The notes beneath the pieces were generated by a model that was not told the DNA's origin, made no database searches, and saw only the letters and a list, made by a program, of their open reading frames with translations. A DNA stretch of 64,000 nucleotides, from positions 62,001 to 126,000 of the forward strand of contig JAIVFU010000008.1 in assembly GCA_020829485.1 (NCBI GenBank), read 5' to 3'. This DNA is from Nostoc sp. CHAB 5834. GTDB taxonomy: Bacteria; Cyanobacteriota; Cyanobacteriia; Cyanobacteriales; Nostocaceae. Shown here in pieces: positions 18,607 through 28,228 of this stretch; the stretch's first letter is position 1, and every line of letters starts with the position of its first letter. Position numbers and translations under genes: made by a program.

Positions 18607-19785
18607 TCATTGGTTGTTGATATATTTCTCTACGAGCATAAGTAACTCAGTGTCTGTAAATGGTTTTGTTAAATAATCTGTAGCCCCGACCATACTAGCT
18701 TTGACTCGATCAATAAATCCATCTTTACCGGTGAGCATGATAATCGGTGTGAGCCGAAATGCTGTTGAATGTCGCAGCATGGCACAAACCTCGTACCCCT
18801 CCAATTCCGACATGGCAATGTCGCATAAAATTAAATCTGGTTTGAGTTGAAAAACCAGACTCAGTGCCTCTAAAGGATTGGTAAGAGCGATCGCTTCATA
18901 ACCTTGTGCTTGTAAGATCGAATTTATAGTCTCACCGATGGCGATCGCATCGTCAATACATACTATCCGCCCCCTGTGTTTTCCCTTCAATTCCTCGTTA
19001 TCAGTGTGGGTATCTGGTTCAGTTGTAACTGAATATACTAGTTGTAACCAACTTTGTTGCACGTATGGATATATTGCCTTAGCGACTGTCAAAATGTCTC
19101 GGTTGAGATAGCGAGCTAGTTGACGCAAGGATGTTTTACCATCAGCCCAATGTTGTAATTTCTCCACAGTTGCTTCTGGTAGGGAGGATTGTAGCTGAAC
19201 TTTGTCAGATAGTACTGGCAATTGTTCTGGAGACTGAATGTGTGGATACAGTTGCTTCCACTCTTGCACCTGCTTTGTAATTTTTGTAACAAATGGAGCA
19301 ATCTCAAAAGTGTTTAATTGGGGGGCAAGTGCCGCACCCTGATGGAAAATGAAGTTCCCTTGGTGTAAACTCAGCAGGTCAAAGAGGGTTTCATGTACCA
19401 AGCCGTGAATGATACTACCAGCTATCTTGGGGTTGATAATATTTCGCTCCAAGAGTGCCCACAGATATGCATACTCTGGCGCGTCGGTTGATGATAAAGA
19501 GGCAATTTGTTTGTCGGTAAGTCGCATCTCGACTCGATAATGACGTAAATAATCGTTAATTCTGAATAAACTACTCTCACCTTCTTGGCAATAAATAATT
19601 TGACCATTGAGGAAAAAGACGAACCAAGACTGTTGTTTGAGGCGATAAATGCTTGCTCCCTCTCCACCCAGTTTGTTGTTATGGTGAGAGCTAGTAGCTC
19701 TCACCCATAGCTGCCCAGTTCGTTGCCCCAACTCAATCAATTGCAGGATACTGCAAATATCAATTTCATTTAAATTTCCCTGCAT
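18607..19785 (-). CDS. hmpA: HmpA, PatA-type response regulator
   Basis: The 392-residue protein has an N-terminal PATAN/DUF4388-type region (MQGNLNEIDICSILQLIELG, RTGQLWVRA, SWFVFFLNGQIIYC), a helical middle, and a C-terminal receiver (IVCIDDA, phospho-acceptor Asp about residue 321 in LILCDIAMSELEGYEV, ML-TGKDG, LTKPF). This is the PatA architecture, a cyanobacterial response-regulator class linked to phototaxis and pilus control. It is the first gene of the operon and is divergent from hmpF. The 321-base gap to hmpB is unusually wide and could hold a second promoter. Naming rests on synteny with the N. punctiforme hmp locus. Confidence 0.88.
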   Translation of the reverse strand: MQGNLNEIDICSILQLIELGQRTGQLWVRATSSHHNNKLGGEGASIYRLKQQSWFVFFLNGQIIYCQEGESSLFRINDYLRHYRVEMRLTDKQIASLSSTDAPEYAYLWALLERNIINPKIAGSIIHGLVHETLFDLLSLHQGNFIFHQGAALAPQLNTFEIAPFVTKITKQVQEWKQLYPHIQSPEQLPVLSDKVQLQSSLPEATVEKLQHWADGKTSLRQLARYLNRDILTVAKAIYPYVQQSWLQLVYSVTTEPDTHTDNEELKGKHRGRIVCIDDAIAIGETINSILQAQGYEAIALTNPLEALSLVFQLKPDLILCDIAMSELEGYEVCAMLRHSTAFRLTPIIMLTGKDGFIDRVKASMVGATDYLTKPFTDTELLMLVEKYINNQ

Positions 19786-20149
19786 TTAGTTAAAAAATAC
19801 TCCTTGTAATGCCGTTAATATTATTTTTAAATGGGTTTGGGCTTAAATTGACTACGATCGATCTGTTGCATCCAAAGGAGAACTGCTATAGATTCAGCTA
19901 TAAAGTTTAATCTTTCGTAATACACTTTGACAAAGCTAGTGTTAACACGGAAGTCATCATCACTGTCATCAGTACAAAATATAAAGGCGCGATCAACTCG
20001 CTTTTATAAATATCAAGACGTAATATCTTGCGTCTATAGTTTTGTCTGTCTTGTTTTCCTAAACTTCGGTTCAGTGAGAAAAGTTAACAGAATTATTTAA
20101 GGTATATTCCAAAACATAAACTTGAAGTGCATCAATAAGGACTAACGGT
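19786..20149. promoter_or_regulatory. Divergent promoter region of hmpA and hmpF
   Basis: This 364-base AT-rich region separates the two divergent halves of the hmp locus and must carry both promoters. Expression of hmp genes is hormogonium-specific and sigma-cascade dependent in N. punctiforme. I could not identify the promoter boxes with confidence. Confidence 0.5.
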
Positions 20150-21910
20150 GTGCTGTATTTAGCAGAAGTACAAAAACAGAAAGGTGGTTTACTCAGTGGC
20201 GGTGGCAAAACTGAACTGAAACTACTAGCTTGCCAGCGAACTGACCAGAATTGGAGTCCTGTGTCGGAAGAAGTGATTGCCGCTGAAGACGCAAGCAAAT
20301 TAAATGATGGTGCTTTGGTACTGGTTGAGCTGAATCCAAATCGTCAAGTGCAGCGGATTCAAGAAGCAGGGCGGCCACTAGTCAACATTTTGCAGAATTT
20401 TTCCCGCCAATTGGAGAAATTTAAGCTCAAGGAAGATGAAATTGATCAGTGGAAGCAATCGCTGACGTTTCAGGCGCAAGAGTTAAATCGCCGTGAAATG
20501 GACATGGAAGTACGCTCAGAACAGTTGCAACTATTGGAGGAAGAGTTGCAACAACTAGAGGAGCAAAAACAGGAAGTTGACACATCCCGCCAGGAAATTG
20601 AACGGTTACAAACAGAAGTTGAGCGCAATCGCCTAGAATTGGAAGGCGCTTGGGAGCATTTGCGGGGTGAGCAACGCCGTCTGGAGGAACGTCTTGCGGA
20701 TTTCCCACAGGGGACGGTTTTAGATGAGGAGCAAAGTCGGGTAATGAGTGAGTTACTCGATCGCTTATCTAGTCGTGTTGCTCCCAGTGAAACAGTCAGA
20801 GAGCACCTCCATCTGGCCTTTGAATTGGTCGAAAAGCAGCAAGCTATTCTTACCCCGCACTGGCAAAAACTGGAGGAGCAAAAAACTACGATCGCACAAC
20901 AACAAGAAGAAGTCGAGCGTTTGTCACAAACATTTAGCGATCGCCAAAATGCACTGCAACAAGCACAAAATTCTCTAGTCCAGCAAACAGCCCAATTGCA
21001 AATAAACACAGCAGACCTTACCACTAAGCAAGACTATGCTCGGATAATCAAAGAGCAGTTACGCAACGCTGAAGAGTTATATCAACAAATTCACTCTTTG
21101 TCCGCAACGTCTGGTGGTGTAGTTCTCGGCCAACAAGCTGATGTGGAAGCTTTAGAGAAAATGCCTTTAGAAGAACTGCAAAAGATAGTTCAAGATTTGC
21201 AGTATAAGTTAGAAATAGACGCTAGCTTTGTTCACGATCAAGAACAAGAACTGAAATATAAACAAGAAGCTATAGAAGAACTCCAAACTAAATTAAATCA
21301 CGCATCTGACCATGACCATATCAATTTGGAACTGGAACTAACGGATGAAAAAGACCTTTATCAGATGCTAAACTCCAGTTTGGTGGGGCAACGCCGCAAT
21401 ATGTTACAACATCAAAAGTTTCTCAAGCAACACCAAGCTGTATTGCTACGGCGACAAGGACATACTGTTGTTGAAGAAGAAGAGGGTAATAAAGTTAATT
21501 TAGAACCGATTCTGTTACAAATTGAAACCCAGCGACAACAATATTCACAGGAAATTCAAAAGCTGGAACGTGAAATTGAGCAGATTCGTTCTGGTATTGA
21601 GCTAAATCAGGGAATGATTGACAATCAAACTCACAATTTGGATGAAAAGCGCCAAGAACTCAAAGCAATGGAGGAAAACTTGCTGTCCCTGCGAAGAACA
21701 ACTGCTGAATGCTGTGGTCGAGTGAATCTCTATCAAGAAGCACTACAACCGATTCAGGATTCTTTAGATGGATTACGGCAAAAGCTGCAAGGAATTGCAG
21801 AATCTTTGGATAAATTCCAGGAAACTGGTGATTATCAAGTCCAAGCGATCGCTCAGATGCGTCATACTCTCCAGAGTCTAATATCTCAGCCACAATTATT
21901 AGCGTCTTAA
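20150..21910 (+). CDS. hmpF: HmpF, coiled-coil pilus motility protein
   Basis: HmpF is a filamentous-cyanobacterial protein that localises dynamically to cell poles and is needed for type IV pilus activity and gliding. The N-terminal globular part (MLYLAEVQKQKGG, ELKLLACQRTDQNW) is followed by an almost continuous heptad-rich coiled coil from about residue 85 to 560, interrupted by loops near 170-210 and 305-335. It starts with GTG at 20150, with AAGGA eight bases upstream. It is divergent from hmpABCDE, the arrangement known in N. punctiforme. It has no membrane segment and should be cytoplasmic. Confidence 0.93.
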   Translation: MLYLAEVQKQKGGLLSGGGKTELKLLACQRTDQNWSPVSEEVIAAEDASKLNDGALVLVELNPNRQVQRIQEAGRPLVNILQNFSRQLEKFKLKEDEIDQWKQSLTFQAQELNRREMDMEVRSEQLQLLEEELQQLEEQKQEVDTSRQEIERLQTEVERNRLELEGAWEHLRGEQRRLEERLADFPQGTVLDEEQSRVMSELLDRLSSRVAPSETVREHLHLAFELVEKQQAILTPHWQKLEEQKTTIAQQQEEVERLSQTFSDRQNALQQAQNSLVQQTAQLQINTADLTTKQDYARIIKEQLRNAEELYQQIHSLSATSGGVVLGQQADVEALEKMPLEELQKIVQDLQYKLEIDASFVHDQEQELKYKQEAIEELQTKLNHASDHDHINLELELTDEKDLYQMLNSSLVGQRRNMLQHQKFLKQHQAVLLRRQGHTVVEEEEGNKVNLEPILLQIETQRQQYSQEIQKLEREIEQIRSGIELNQGMIDNQTHNLDEKRQELKAMEENLLSLRRTTAECCGRVNLYQEALQPIQDSLDGLRQKLQGIAESLDKFQETGDYQVQAIAQMRHTLQSLISQPQLLAS

Positions 21911-21913
21911 TAA

Positions 21914-21948
21914 GTACTGGGGATTTAGCCAAGCTAAAGCCCCAGTAC
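21914..21948. terminator. Bidirectional hairpin between hmpF and higA
   Basis: GTACTGGGG and CCCCAGTAC form a 9-bp stem, and the loop itself carries TTTAGC / GCTAAA, extending the hairpin. It lies between two convergent genes, so it may terminate both. Confidence 0.65.
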
Positions 21949-21966
21949 GAACTACGAACTTAGTTA

Positions 21967-22368
21967 TTATTCCATAAATAAACTAGATTCTACGTGAAAA
22001 AACTCTCCCAGCTTAAGCGCTTGTTCTGTATTTATCTTCTCTTGTCCATTTAAAATATTATTAAGCAAATCTTCTGTCCCTAAAACCGCTACTAAATCAT
22101 CTCTACTTCTCTCAGATTCCTCTAAAATAAATAACAACATAGATCCAGGATTATTCTGCTGGCTTGGCTGATAATATTCTTGTTCAAACTTCTCAATTAA
22201 AGTAATTAATAACTGATAAAGTTCGTCTTCTTCTGGGGTACGCTCCCGGTGCATTAAATCTTCCACTATCCTTAAAGCTTGCTCATTTTCAAGCTCACTT
22301 TTTATTAGTTTGGGAAGATAAGCTGTTAATAATTCCTTGTATTTATCTGGATTAAAAGTAAGGGTCAT
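21967..22368 (-). CDS. higA: HigA-type antitoxin
   Basis: The protein has the layout of cyanobacterial HigA: a helical N-terminal half (FNPDKYKELLTAYLPKLI, then a TPEEDELYQLLITLIEKFE segment) and a C-terminal helix-turn-helix (RSRDDLVAVLGTEDLLNNIL, then QALKLGEFFHV). It should bind the HigB toxin and repress the operon. The ATG at 22368 (MTLTFNPDKY) is preferred; it overlaps the toxin's end by 17 bases, so the two are translationally coupled. Toxin-first order is typical for HigBA. Confidence 0.82.
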   Translation of the reverse strand: MTLTFNPDKYKELLTAYLPKLIKSELENEQALRIVEDLMHRERTPEEDELYQLLITLIEKFEQEYYQPSQQNNPGSMLLFILEESERSRDDLVAVLGTEDLLNNILNGQEKINTEQALKLGEFFHVESSLFME

Positions 22369-22651
22369 CTTTCCAGTTCTCCTTATCATATTCCGCATGG
22401 GTTAGGATATATTTAATATAAATTAGCTGCCCTTCGTAATCTATACTAACAATCAAGCGATATTTATTTCCTTTAATATTGAAAACTGTAAAATTACTAA
22501 CAGCTTCAGCTTTAGGAAAAATCTGCTGTACTTCAACTAAATTTTGCCATTTCGCTTTGGTGGCAACCTTATACCAATTGCTTAATGCTTCCTGACAATC
22601 TGAATGGTTTTCTGCATATTCTCTTAAGATTCTGAAACTAATAATGTGCAT
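22352..22651 (-). CDS. higB: HigB-type mRNA interferase toxin
   Basis: This 99-residue RelE/HigB-fold protein starts MHIISFRILREYAENH and carries ALSNWYKVATKAKWQNLVEV and KYRLIVSIDYEGQLIYIKYI, followed by LTHAEYDKENWK, the typical HigB ending with basic and aromatic residues. HigB toxins cut mRNA on the ribosome. The ATG at 22651 is preferred over 22666. It is translationally coupled to higA downstream. Confidence 0.85.
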   Translation of the reverse strand: MHIISFRILREYAENHSDCQEALSNWYKVATKAKWQNLVEVQQIFPKAEAVSNFTVFNIKGNKYRLIVSIDYEGQLIYIKYILTHAEYDKENWKDDPYF

Positions 22652-22681
22652 TGTCCCTGATAACAAAAAGGCTTTAAATAA

Positions 22682-23698
22682 CTATTTCAAGCAAATCCAG
22701 TCGCCTTCTACTTGAGCGATCGCACCACCAGGAAATGGATCAGTTTGCGATCGGTTGGGCGCTATAATTAAAGCCGTTAATTTCTCAATGTGTTCAAAAC
22801 TGGGCGCATCAGTAAGTATTTGCTGCAACAGCTGACGCATCACCCGACGTTGCAGTGCCAATGGTGCTTTCTGCAATACCCGACGATTTAAGCGTAAGGG
22901 GAGTGGGGAGTGGGGAGTGGGGAGTAGGGGAGAAAGAGGTAATTTTTCATCACCTATGCCCAATGCCTCATCCCGCAACTGCTGGGCAGCGTTTTCTAAA
23001 TATTCCACTTCCGCTTGGAGAAGTTCTGCCGTTTGGGCTAAGGCTGATTCTACTTGGGGATTGAAATTTTCGCGCAAATATGGTACTAACTCTTGGCGAA
23101 TACGGTTGCGGGCATATTGCAAATCTTGATTGGTGGAATCTTCCCAAATTGGCAATTTAAACTCTTGACAAAATTGCTCTGTTTGTGAGCGAGTAATTTC
23201 TAACAGTGGACGCACTAGCATAATGCCTGTAGTTAGGGGGCGTTGCCAAGTTAGGGCTTGTAAGCCATCAGCGCCAGTACCGCGAATTAAGTTGTAGAGG
23301 AGAGTTTCGGCGCGATCGCTGGCGGTGTGTCCTGTAACTATATATTGATAATTATTTGTTTGCGCGATCGCACTTAAAGCTTGATAGCGCCAATCGCGTG
23401 CCGCAGCTTCACTATTTATAGGTTCGTTAGCTGTTGCTAAATAAAAGGATATATCCCAAGTTTTAGCTAAATTCTCGACGTGATGAGCATTAGCTTCGGA
23501 GTCAGAACGCCAGCGATGATCGCAGTGAGCAATACCTAAATCCCATCCCCATTTGGATTGTAAATCTAAAAGTAATTTTATTAAACACAGAGAATCCTGT
23601 CCGCCGGAGACAGCGATTAATAGACGCTGGTTGCGCTCAAATAAGTGGCGCGATCGCATTGTGCGATGGATTTTTGCGTGTAGAGGAGTCCATACCAT
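22682..23698 (-). CDS. tilS: tRNA(Ile)-lysidine synthase
   Basis: TilS modifies C34 of the CAU-anticodon tRNA-Ile to lysidine so that it reads AUA; it is essential. The N-terminus has the PP-loop SGGQDSLCLIKLL, then AHCDHRWRSDSEANA, VTGHTASDRAETLLYNLIRG and a conserved ARNRIRQELVPYLRENFNP segment; the C-terminal part is short (RRVLQKAPLALQRRVMRQLL), as usual in cyanobacteria. A heptamer repeat (22898-22930) lies in the coding region and adds a Pro/Ser/Leu-rich loop (about residues 257-268) between the two parts. The ATG at 23698 is the natural start. Confidence 0.95.
   Translation of the reverse strand: MVWTPLHAKIHRTMRSRHLFERNQRLLIAVSGGQDSLCLIKLLLDLQSKWGWDLGIAHCDHRWRSDSEANAHHVENLAKTWDISFYLATANEPINSEAAARDWRYQALSAIAQTNNYQYIVTGHTASDRAETLLYNLIRGTGADGLQALTWQRPLTTGIMLVRPLLEITRSQTEQFCQEFKLPIWEDSTNQDLQYARNRIRQELVPYLRENFNPQVESALAQTAELLQAEVEYLENAAQQLRDEALGIGDEKLPLSPLLPTPHSPLPLRLNRRVLQKAPLALQRRVMRQLLQQILTDAPSFEHIEKLTALIIAPNRSQTDPFPGGAIAQVEGDWICLK
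22898..22930. repeat. Heptanucleotide repeat (GGGGAGT) inside tilS
   Basis: About four copies of GGGGAGT lie within the tilS coding sequence and are translated on the minus strand as a [11 protein letters not shown] stretch. The same unit is intergenic at 44136. Confidence 0.9.
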
Positions 23699-23710
23699 TT
23701 TTAGAACTTC

Positions 23711-24337
23711 TCATAGTTTTTGGATTTGACTTGCGGCTACAACTTGTTTAACAGTTAACGCCAGTTCGGGGAAAGTAGTAGAGATAATACGGTCATTGCC
23801 TGTAAACTTTTGAAATTGGTATTTACCATTAACCAACTGATAAACAAAAATCGTGGGGAGTTTGGGATTACCGAGATAAGCACGAGAAGCGATCGCTAAA
23901 TAATCCACAATCCAATACTCAGGGATACCCAATCGCTGATACTCATCTAATTTGTCAACATAATCATCATCCCAGTTTGTTGAGGTAACTTCTACAGCAA
24001 GTTGAATCGGCTCAATCAGCGCCCCGTAGGCTAAAACATTACTGTTCCATTGTGATGCACTAACTACGCTCACATCTGGATTTCTACCTCGTTCTTCCCC
24101 AGTATCAGTAAACGTTTTGATGATGATATCTTTGTCAGCAATATATTCAAGTCCCAAGCGTCTAATTTCATCATTGAAGCCAAGCATTAAAAACCTTGCC
24201 ACATTCTTATGCTCTCTAGTTGGCTCCACTGGTATAATCTCTCCGTTGATCAGTTCGTAAATGCCACCATCAGGGTATTGCTCTAGAAACTCTTCAAAAG
24301 TTAGTTTTTTAACTGGAGTCTGAACCATATTGTTCAC
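23711..24337 (-). CDS. Uma2 family (DUF820) putative nuclease
   Basis: This 208-residue member of the cyanobacterial Uma2 family has a PD-(D/E)XK-type fold. It shows KLTFEEFLEQYPDGGIYELINGEI at the start, the acidic core RNPDVSVVSASQW and PIQLAVEVTSTNWDDDYVDK, then KLDEYQRLGIPEYWIVDY. Uma2 genes are highly duplicated in Nostoc and their role is unknown. It is 12 bases from tilS in the same direction, so it may be co-transcribed. It is the first of five Uma2 genes in 18 kb. Confidence 0.88.
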   Translation of the reverse strand: MNNMVQTPVKKLTFEEFLEQYPDGGIYELINGEIIPVEPTREHKNVARFLMLGFNDEIRRLGLEYIADKDIIIKTFTDTGEERGRNPDVSVVSASQWNSNVLAYGALIEPIQLAVEVTSTNWDDDYVDKLDEYQRLGIPEYWIVDYLAIASRAYLGNPKLPTIFVYQLVNGKYQFQKFTGNDRIISTTFPELALTVKQVVAASQIQKL

Positions 24338-24535
24338 CTACTAAAAAAGGACTTAAAGTAATTACTAATGACGCTCCTACATTGCTAATACCGTTTCAAA
24401 TCTTAACTTTTTTTCAACGCAAAGGTACGCGGAGGTTTTCTAAAGATAATTAGGTAACACAAAATAAATAATTTAGAAATCCTCTCTGCGCCTCTGCGTG
24501 AGATAAAAATACTATATAAATTCGTAGGTAACTTT

Positions 24536-24862
24536 ATGGCAGAAATTCAAATCAGAATCGAAGGCGAAGACGCACCAACAGCAGCCGAAGCATTGCTAGA
24601 AATCCCTGGAATATCGGGAAGCTATGAAGTTCCGACGCAAAGAGAGGGAACTTTAGCGGCGATCGCTACTATTGTCGGCATTGTGGGTGGTGTTGCGGCT
24701 TTAGCTGAACAAATCCGCAAATGGTATCAAGAATGGCATAAATCTCATCCAGGTAAGCAATTTGATGTGGTAATTCTTGACCCTGAGACTGGAAACAGGA
24801 TTTTACTCCAAGAAGCTACTATAGAGGAAATCACGGAAATCCTCAAATCTATCAGCAAATAA
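24536..24862 (+). CDS. EACC1 (effector-associated constant component) protein
   Basis: This 108-residue protein begins AEIQIRIEGEDAPTAAEALL, has a Gly/Ala-rich hydrophobic helix (TLAAIATIVGIVGGVAALAE, about residues 42-61) and ends with a strand-turn segment VVILDPETGNRILLQEATIEEI. I recognise the EACC1 family, a small component that accompanies CHAT and other effectors in bacterial conflict systems. Its role there is not settled; it is proposed to be a regulator or membrane-linked partner. Its TAA touches the GTG of the CHAT gene, so the two form an obligate pair. Confidence 0.8.
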   Translation: MAEIQIRIEGEDAPTAAEALLEIPGISGSYEVPTQREGTLAAIATIVGIVGGVAALAEQIRKWYQEWHKSHPGKQFDVVILDPETGNRILLQEATIEEITEILKSISK

Positions 24863-27800
24863 GTGCAAACTATCCGCATTCAACTTCGGGAAAGTACGCA
24901 GGAAACGGTTGAACTCAGGTATTGGCTACCTCAAATAAAGCACTATGAATCAAGTCGTCTGAAATTAGCAGAAATCGCTAATTTCCTCAAGCAAGGTGAA
25001 CGAGATTACTATAAACTGCTGCCCAATTTACCAGGAATCGGGCAGCAGTTATTTTTTTGGTTAGATGGGGACGGACGGTGGTTGAGTCGGGGAATTGCTA
25101 ACTGTCGCGGTGAGGGGTTGGTAATTGCCATTGATACCGATCAAAAATTGGCACATCTTCCTTGGGAAGTGCTGCATGATGGTGAGGATTTTTTGGTCAA
25201 GCGGGTTAATCCAGTGGTGTTACCTCTGCGCTGGATTGAGAAAGAAACGGATGGGTTTTCTGTGGAAGCACGACAATTGCGAGTATTGTTTATGGCAACC
25301 GACCCAGAAGATGTGCAACCAAAGTTAGAGTTTGAACAGGAAGAAGCGAGAATTCTGGCAGATACGCGAGATTTTGCTGTAGATTTGCGGGTGGAAGAAA
25401 GCGGTTGCGTTAGCGAGTTAGGTAAGGTGTGGAGTCGCTATTTTAATGACTTTGATGTGTTTCACCTCACAGGACACGCCTCAATTAAAGATGAAGCACC
25501 TTACACGCCTTACTTTATTACTGAGACGGAAATTGGCGATCGCCACGAAACCACAGCCGCAGAACTGGCCGAAGTCTTCCGGTTTCGCTTTCCCAAGTTG
25601 GTGTTTTTATCTGGGTGTCGGACTGGACAAGCACCAGATAAAGGCGCTGTCCCTTCAATGGCTGAGGCGTTAATTGCACAAGGGGCGAGGGCAGTTTTAA
25701 GTTGGGGGCGGCCTGTGGAAGATCGGACAGCCACAGCCGCCGCCGCGCACCTCTACGGCAAATTGGCAGCTGGATATCAATTAGCTGAAGCACTCGCTAG
25801 CACTTACCAGCAGTTGTTTAAACAGAATGTGCGTGACTGGTATTTGTTGCGGTTATATATCCAGGGAGAATGTCCCGGTGCGTTGGTGGAAGTGTGGGGA
25901 GATTTTCTACCCTCAGCGCCGGAACCTGCTTATGAACAGTTTTTAGATCCCGATACCCAACAGGTGCGGGTAGCGAAACCCTCTGAGTTTGTTGGGAGAC
26001 GGCGGACTTTGCAACGTTGTCTTAAAGCAATTCGCACTTCATTAGGGGTACTTATTCACGGACTGGGGGGTGTGGGTAAGAGTACTGTGACTGCGCGACT
26101 TCTCGAAAGGATGGTTGGCTATCACAGGCTGGTGAACTTTCGGCAACTGGACGAGGACAAACTGCTCAAAACCCTTGCTGAACAATGTACCTCGGAACGG
26201 GGGCATGAAATTCTCAATGGCAAGTTACCCTTGATGCAGCGCCTCACCAAGTTTTTCACTGAAGGAATGAATACCAAAGAACAGCGCTTTGCCTTTGTGC
26301 TGGATGACTTTGAGGCAAATTTGGAATTACGAAATGCGGTTTATGTCTTGCAACCACAAGTTGTGGATGTACTACTGGCGTTGCTGAAGGCGATGCAAAA
26401 TTCCCAACTTCCCCACAAGGTAATTATTACCTGTCGCTACAATTTCACATTGTCGGAACTGAATCATCGTCTGTACCGCGAACCTCTGGGGGCTTTGGGT
26501 GGGGCAGATTTAATTAAAAAGTATAATCGTCTGGATTCGTTTAATGGCAGTTGGCAATTTCAGCCAGATTTGCCGGAACGTGCCAAACAAGCAGCTGATG
26601 GAAATCCTCGGCTGTTGGAATGGTTAGATCAGATTTTGCAAAATTCCCCGGAGTCGCCGGAAGCGGAGAGGGGAGTTGAGATGATTCTGCAAAAGATGGC
26701 AGATAAGGAAAAGGAATTTCGTGAGGATATTTTGGCACAGGTATTGCTGAAGCAGCAAACTCCAGCTTTGCGTCAAATGCTGGGGAAGTTGTTGGTGTAT
26801 GAGTTACCTGTTCCTCTAGCTGCTATTGACCCGATTTGTGAGGATATCTCAAGTTGGGAAAGTCATATTCAACGCGCTGAAATTTTGGGTTTGTTGGAAG
26901 TTACCCTCACCAACAACACAGAGAGGTTGTATCGTGTTCCCCGGATTTTGTCACCGTTGCTAGAGTTTCCAGAAAACCCCAAGGGTGAAGAGTTGTATAA
27001 ACAAGCTGCACAACTTTTGTATCGCCTGTGGTGGAAAGAGGTGGAAACTGCTACGGAAGCACAAAAGTTAGAAATTCATCGGTTGGCTTTGCTGGGGAAG
27101 GATGGAGAAATTGCGGCGAAAATAGCCTTCTCTAAAGCACATAATTGGAAAAATCAAAGCCGTTTTCGGGAATCAGTGCAACTGTGCAAATCTACTCTAC
27201 AACTTACCAAAGACTATCGTGTTTTACATGCGATAGCTCGCTCTCAAGCAGAACTCGGTGAAGTTGAACAAGCACAGCAGTATTATCAGCAAGCGCTTGA
27301 ATTTTGTTTGCAAACAGACGAAACAGAAAAAGCTGGAATAATTCATAACCTGGCAGCTATCTACGCCAACAAAGGGGAAGTGGATAAAGCGATCGCACTC
27401 TACAATCAATCTTTGGAAATAAATGAACGCATTGATAATGTCCAAGGCAAAGCGGCAACGTTGCACCAACTGGCAATTCTCCACGCTAACAAAGGGGAAA
27501 TCGATGAAGCGATGACACTCTACAATCAGTCTTTGGAAATAAAACAACGCATTGGAAATGTCCAAGGTCAAGCGGCGACGTTGCACTGTCTGGCAGTTCT
27601 TTACGCCGACAAAGGGGAAGTGGATGAAGCGATCACACTCTACAATCAGTCTTTGGAAATAAAACAACGCATTGGTGATGTCCAAGGTCAAGCGGCGACG
27701 TTGCAATGTCTGGGAAATATCTACGCTAACAAAGGGGAAGTGGATGAAGCGATCGCACTCTACAATCAGTCTTTGGAAATAAAACAACGCATTGGTAATG

Positions 27801-28228
27801 TCCAAGGCAAAGCGACGATCTTGCACGAACTGGGACATATCTACGCCAGCCACGGGAAAGTGGATGAAGCGATCACACTCTACAATCAGTCTTTGGAAAT
27901 ATTTGAACGCATTGGTTATGTCAAAAGCCAAGCAGATGCCTTGCATAACCTAGCAAATATGTATGCCAATAAAGGGGAAGTAGAAGAAGCGATCGCACTC
28001 TACAATCAGTCTTTAGAAATATTTGAACGCATTGGTAATCTCCAAGGCAAAGCAGCAACGTTGTACTGTCTGGGACACATCTATGCCAAGAAAGGGGAAG
28101 TAGAAGAAGCGATCGCATTCTACAATCAGTCTTTGGAAATAGATAAACGCATTGGAAATGTCCAAGACATAGCAGGGACGTTGCACCAACTGGGAATTCT
28201 CTATGCCAAGAAAGGGGAAGTGGATTAA
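24863..28228 (+). CDS. CHAT - NTPase - TPR effector protein (TPR tail cut by a nonsense codon)
   Basis: The 1121-residue product has a CHAT protease domain (about residues 60-330; His about 204 in FHLTGHAS, Cys about 252 in FLSGCRTG), a STAND/NB-ARC-like NTPase (about 375-700; P-loop HGLGGVGKST, Walker-B-like FAFVLDDFE) and about nine TPRs of 40 residues (from about 790). This is the layout of a conflict effector: TPRs sense, the NTPase assembles, CHAT cleaves a target. The GTG start directly follows the EACC1 stop. The stop at 28226-28228 is TAA where the repeat has GAA (VDEAI), and repeat coding continues beyond it, so the ancestral protein was about 1480 residues. The shorter product may still fold. 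Confidence 0.85.
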   Translation: MQTIRIQLRESTQETVELRYWLPQIKHYESSRLKLAEIANFLKQGERDYYKLLPNLPGIGQQLFFWLDGDGRWLSRGIANCRGEGLVIAIDTDQKLAHLPWEVLHDGEDFLVKRVNPVVLPLRWIEKETDGFSVEARQLRVLFMATDPEDVQPKLEFEQEEARILADTRDFAVDLRVEESGCVSELGKVWSRYFNDFDVFHLTGHASIKDEAPYTPYFITETEIGDRHETTAAELAEVFRFRFPKLVFLSGCRTGQAPDKGAVPSMAEALIAQGARAVLSWGRPVEDRTATAAAAHLYGKLAAGYQLAEALASTYQQLFKQNVRDWYLLRLYIQGECPGALVEVWGDFLPSAPEPAYEQFLDPDTQQVRVAKPSEFVGRRRTLQRCLKAIRTSLGVLIHGLGGVGKSTVTARLLERMVGYHRLVNFRQLDEDKLLKTLAEQCTSERGHEILNGKLPLMQRLTKFFTEGMNTKEQRFAFVLDDFEANLELRNAVYVLQPQVVDVLLALLKAMQNSQLPHKVIITCRYNFTLSELNHRLYREPLGALGGADLIKKYNRLDSFNGSWQFQPDLPERAKQAADGNPRLLEWLDQILQNSPESPEAERGVEMILQKMADKEKEFREDILAQVLLKQQTPALRQMLGKLLVYELPVPLAAIDPICEDISSWESHIQRAEILGLLEVTLTNNTERLYRVPRILSPLLEFPENPKGEELYKQAAQLLYRLWWKEVETATEAQKLEIHRLALLGKDGEIAAKIAFSKAHNWKNQSRFRESVQLCKSTLQLTKDYRVLHAIARSQAELGEVEQAQQYYQQALEFCLQTDETEKAGIIHNLAAIYANKGEVDKAIALYNQSLEINERIDNVQGKAATLHQLAILHANKGEIDEAMTLYNQSLEIKQRIGNVQGQAATLHCLAVLYADKGEVDEAITLYNQSLEIKQRIGDVQGQAATLQCLGNIYANKGEVDEAIALYNQSLEIKQRIGNVQGKATILHELGHIYASHGKVDEAITLYNQSLEIFERIGYVKSQADALHNLANMYANKGEVEEAIALYNQSLEIFERIGNLQGKAATLYCLGHIYAKKGEVEEAIAFYNQSLEIDKRIGNVQDIAGTLHQLGILYAKKGEVD

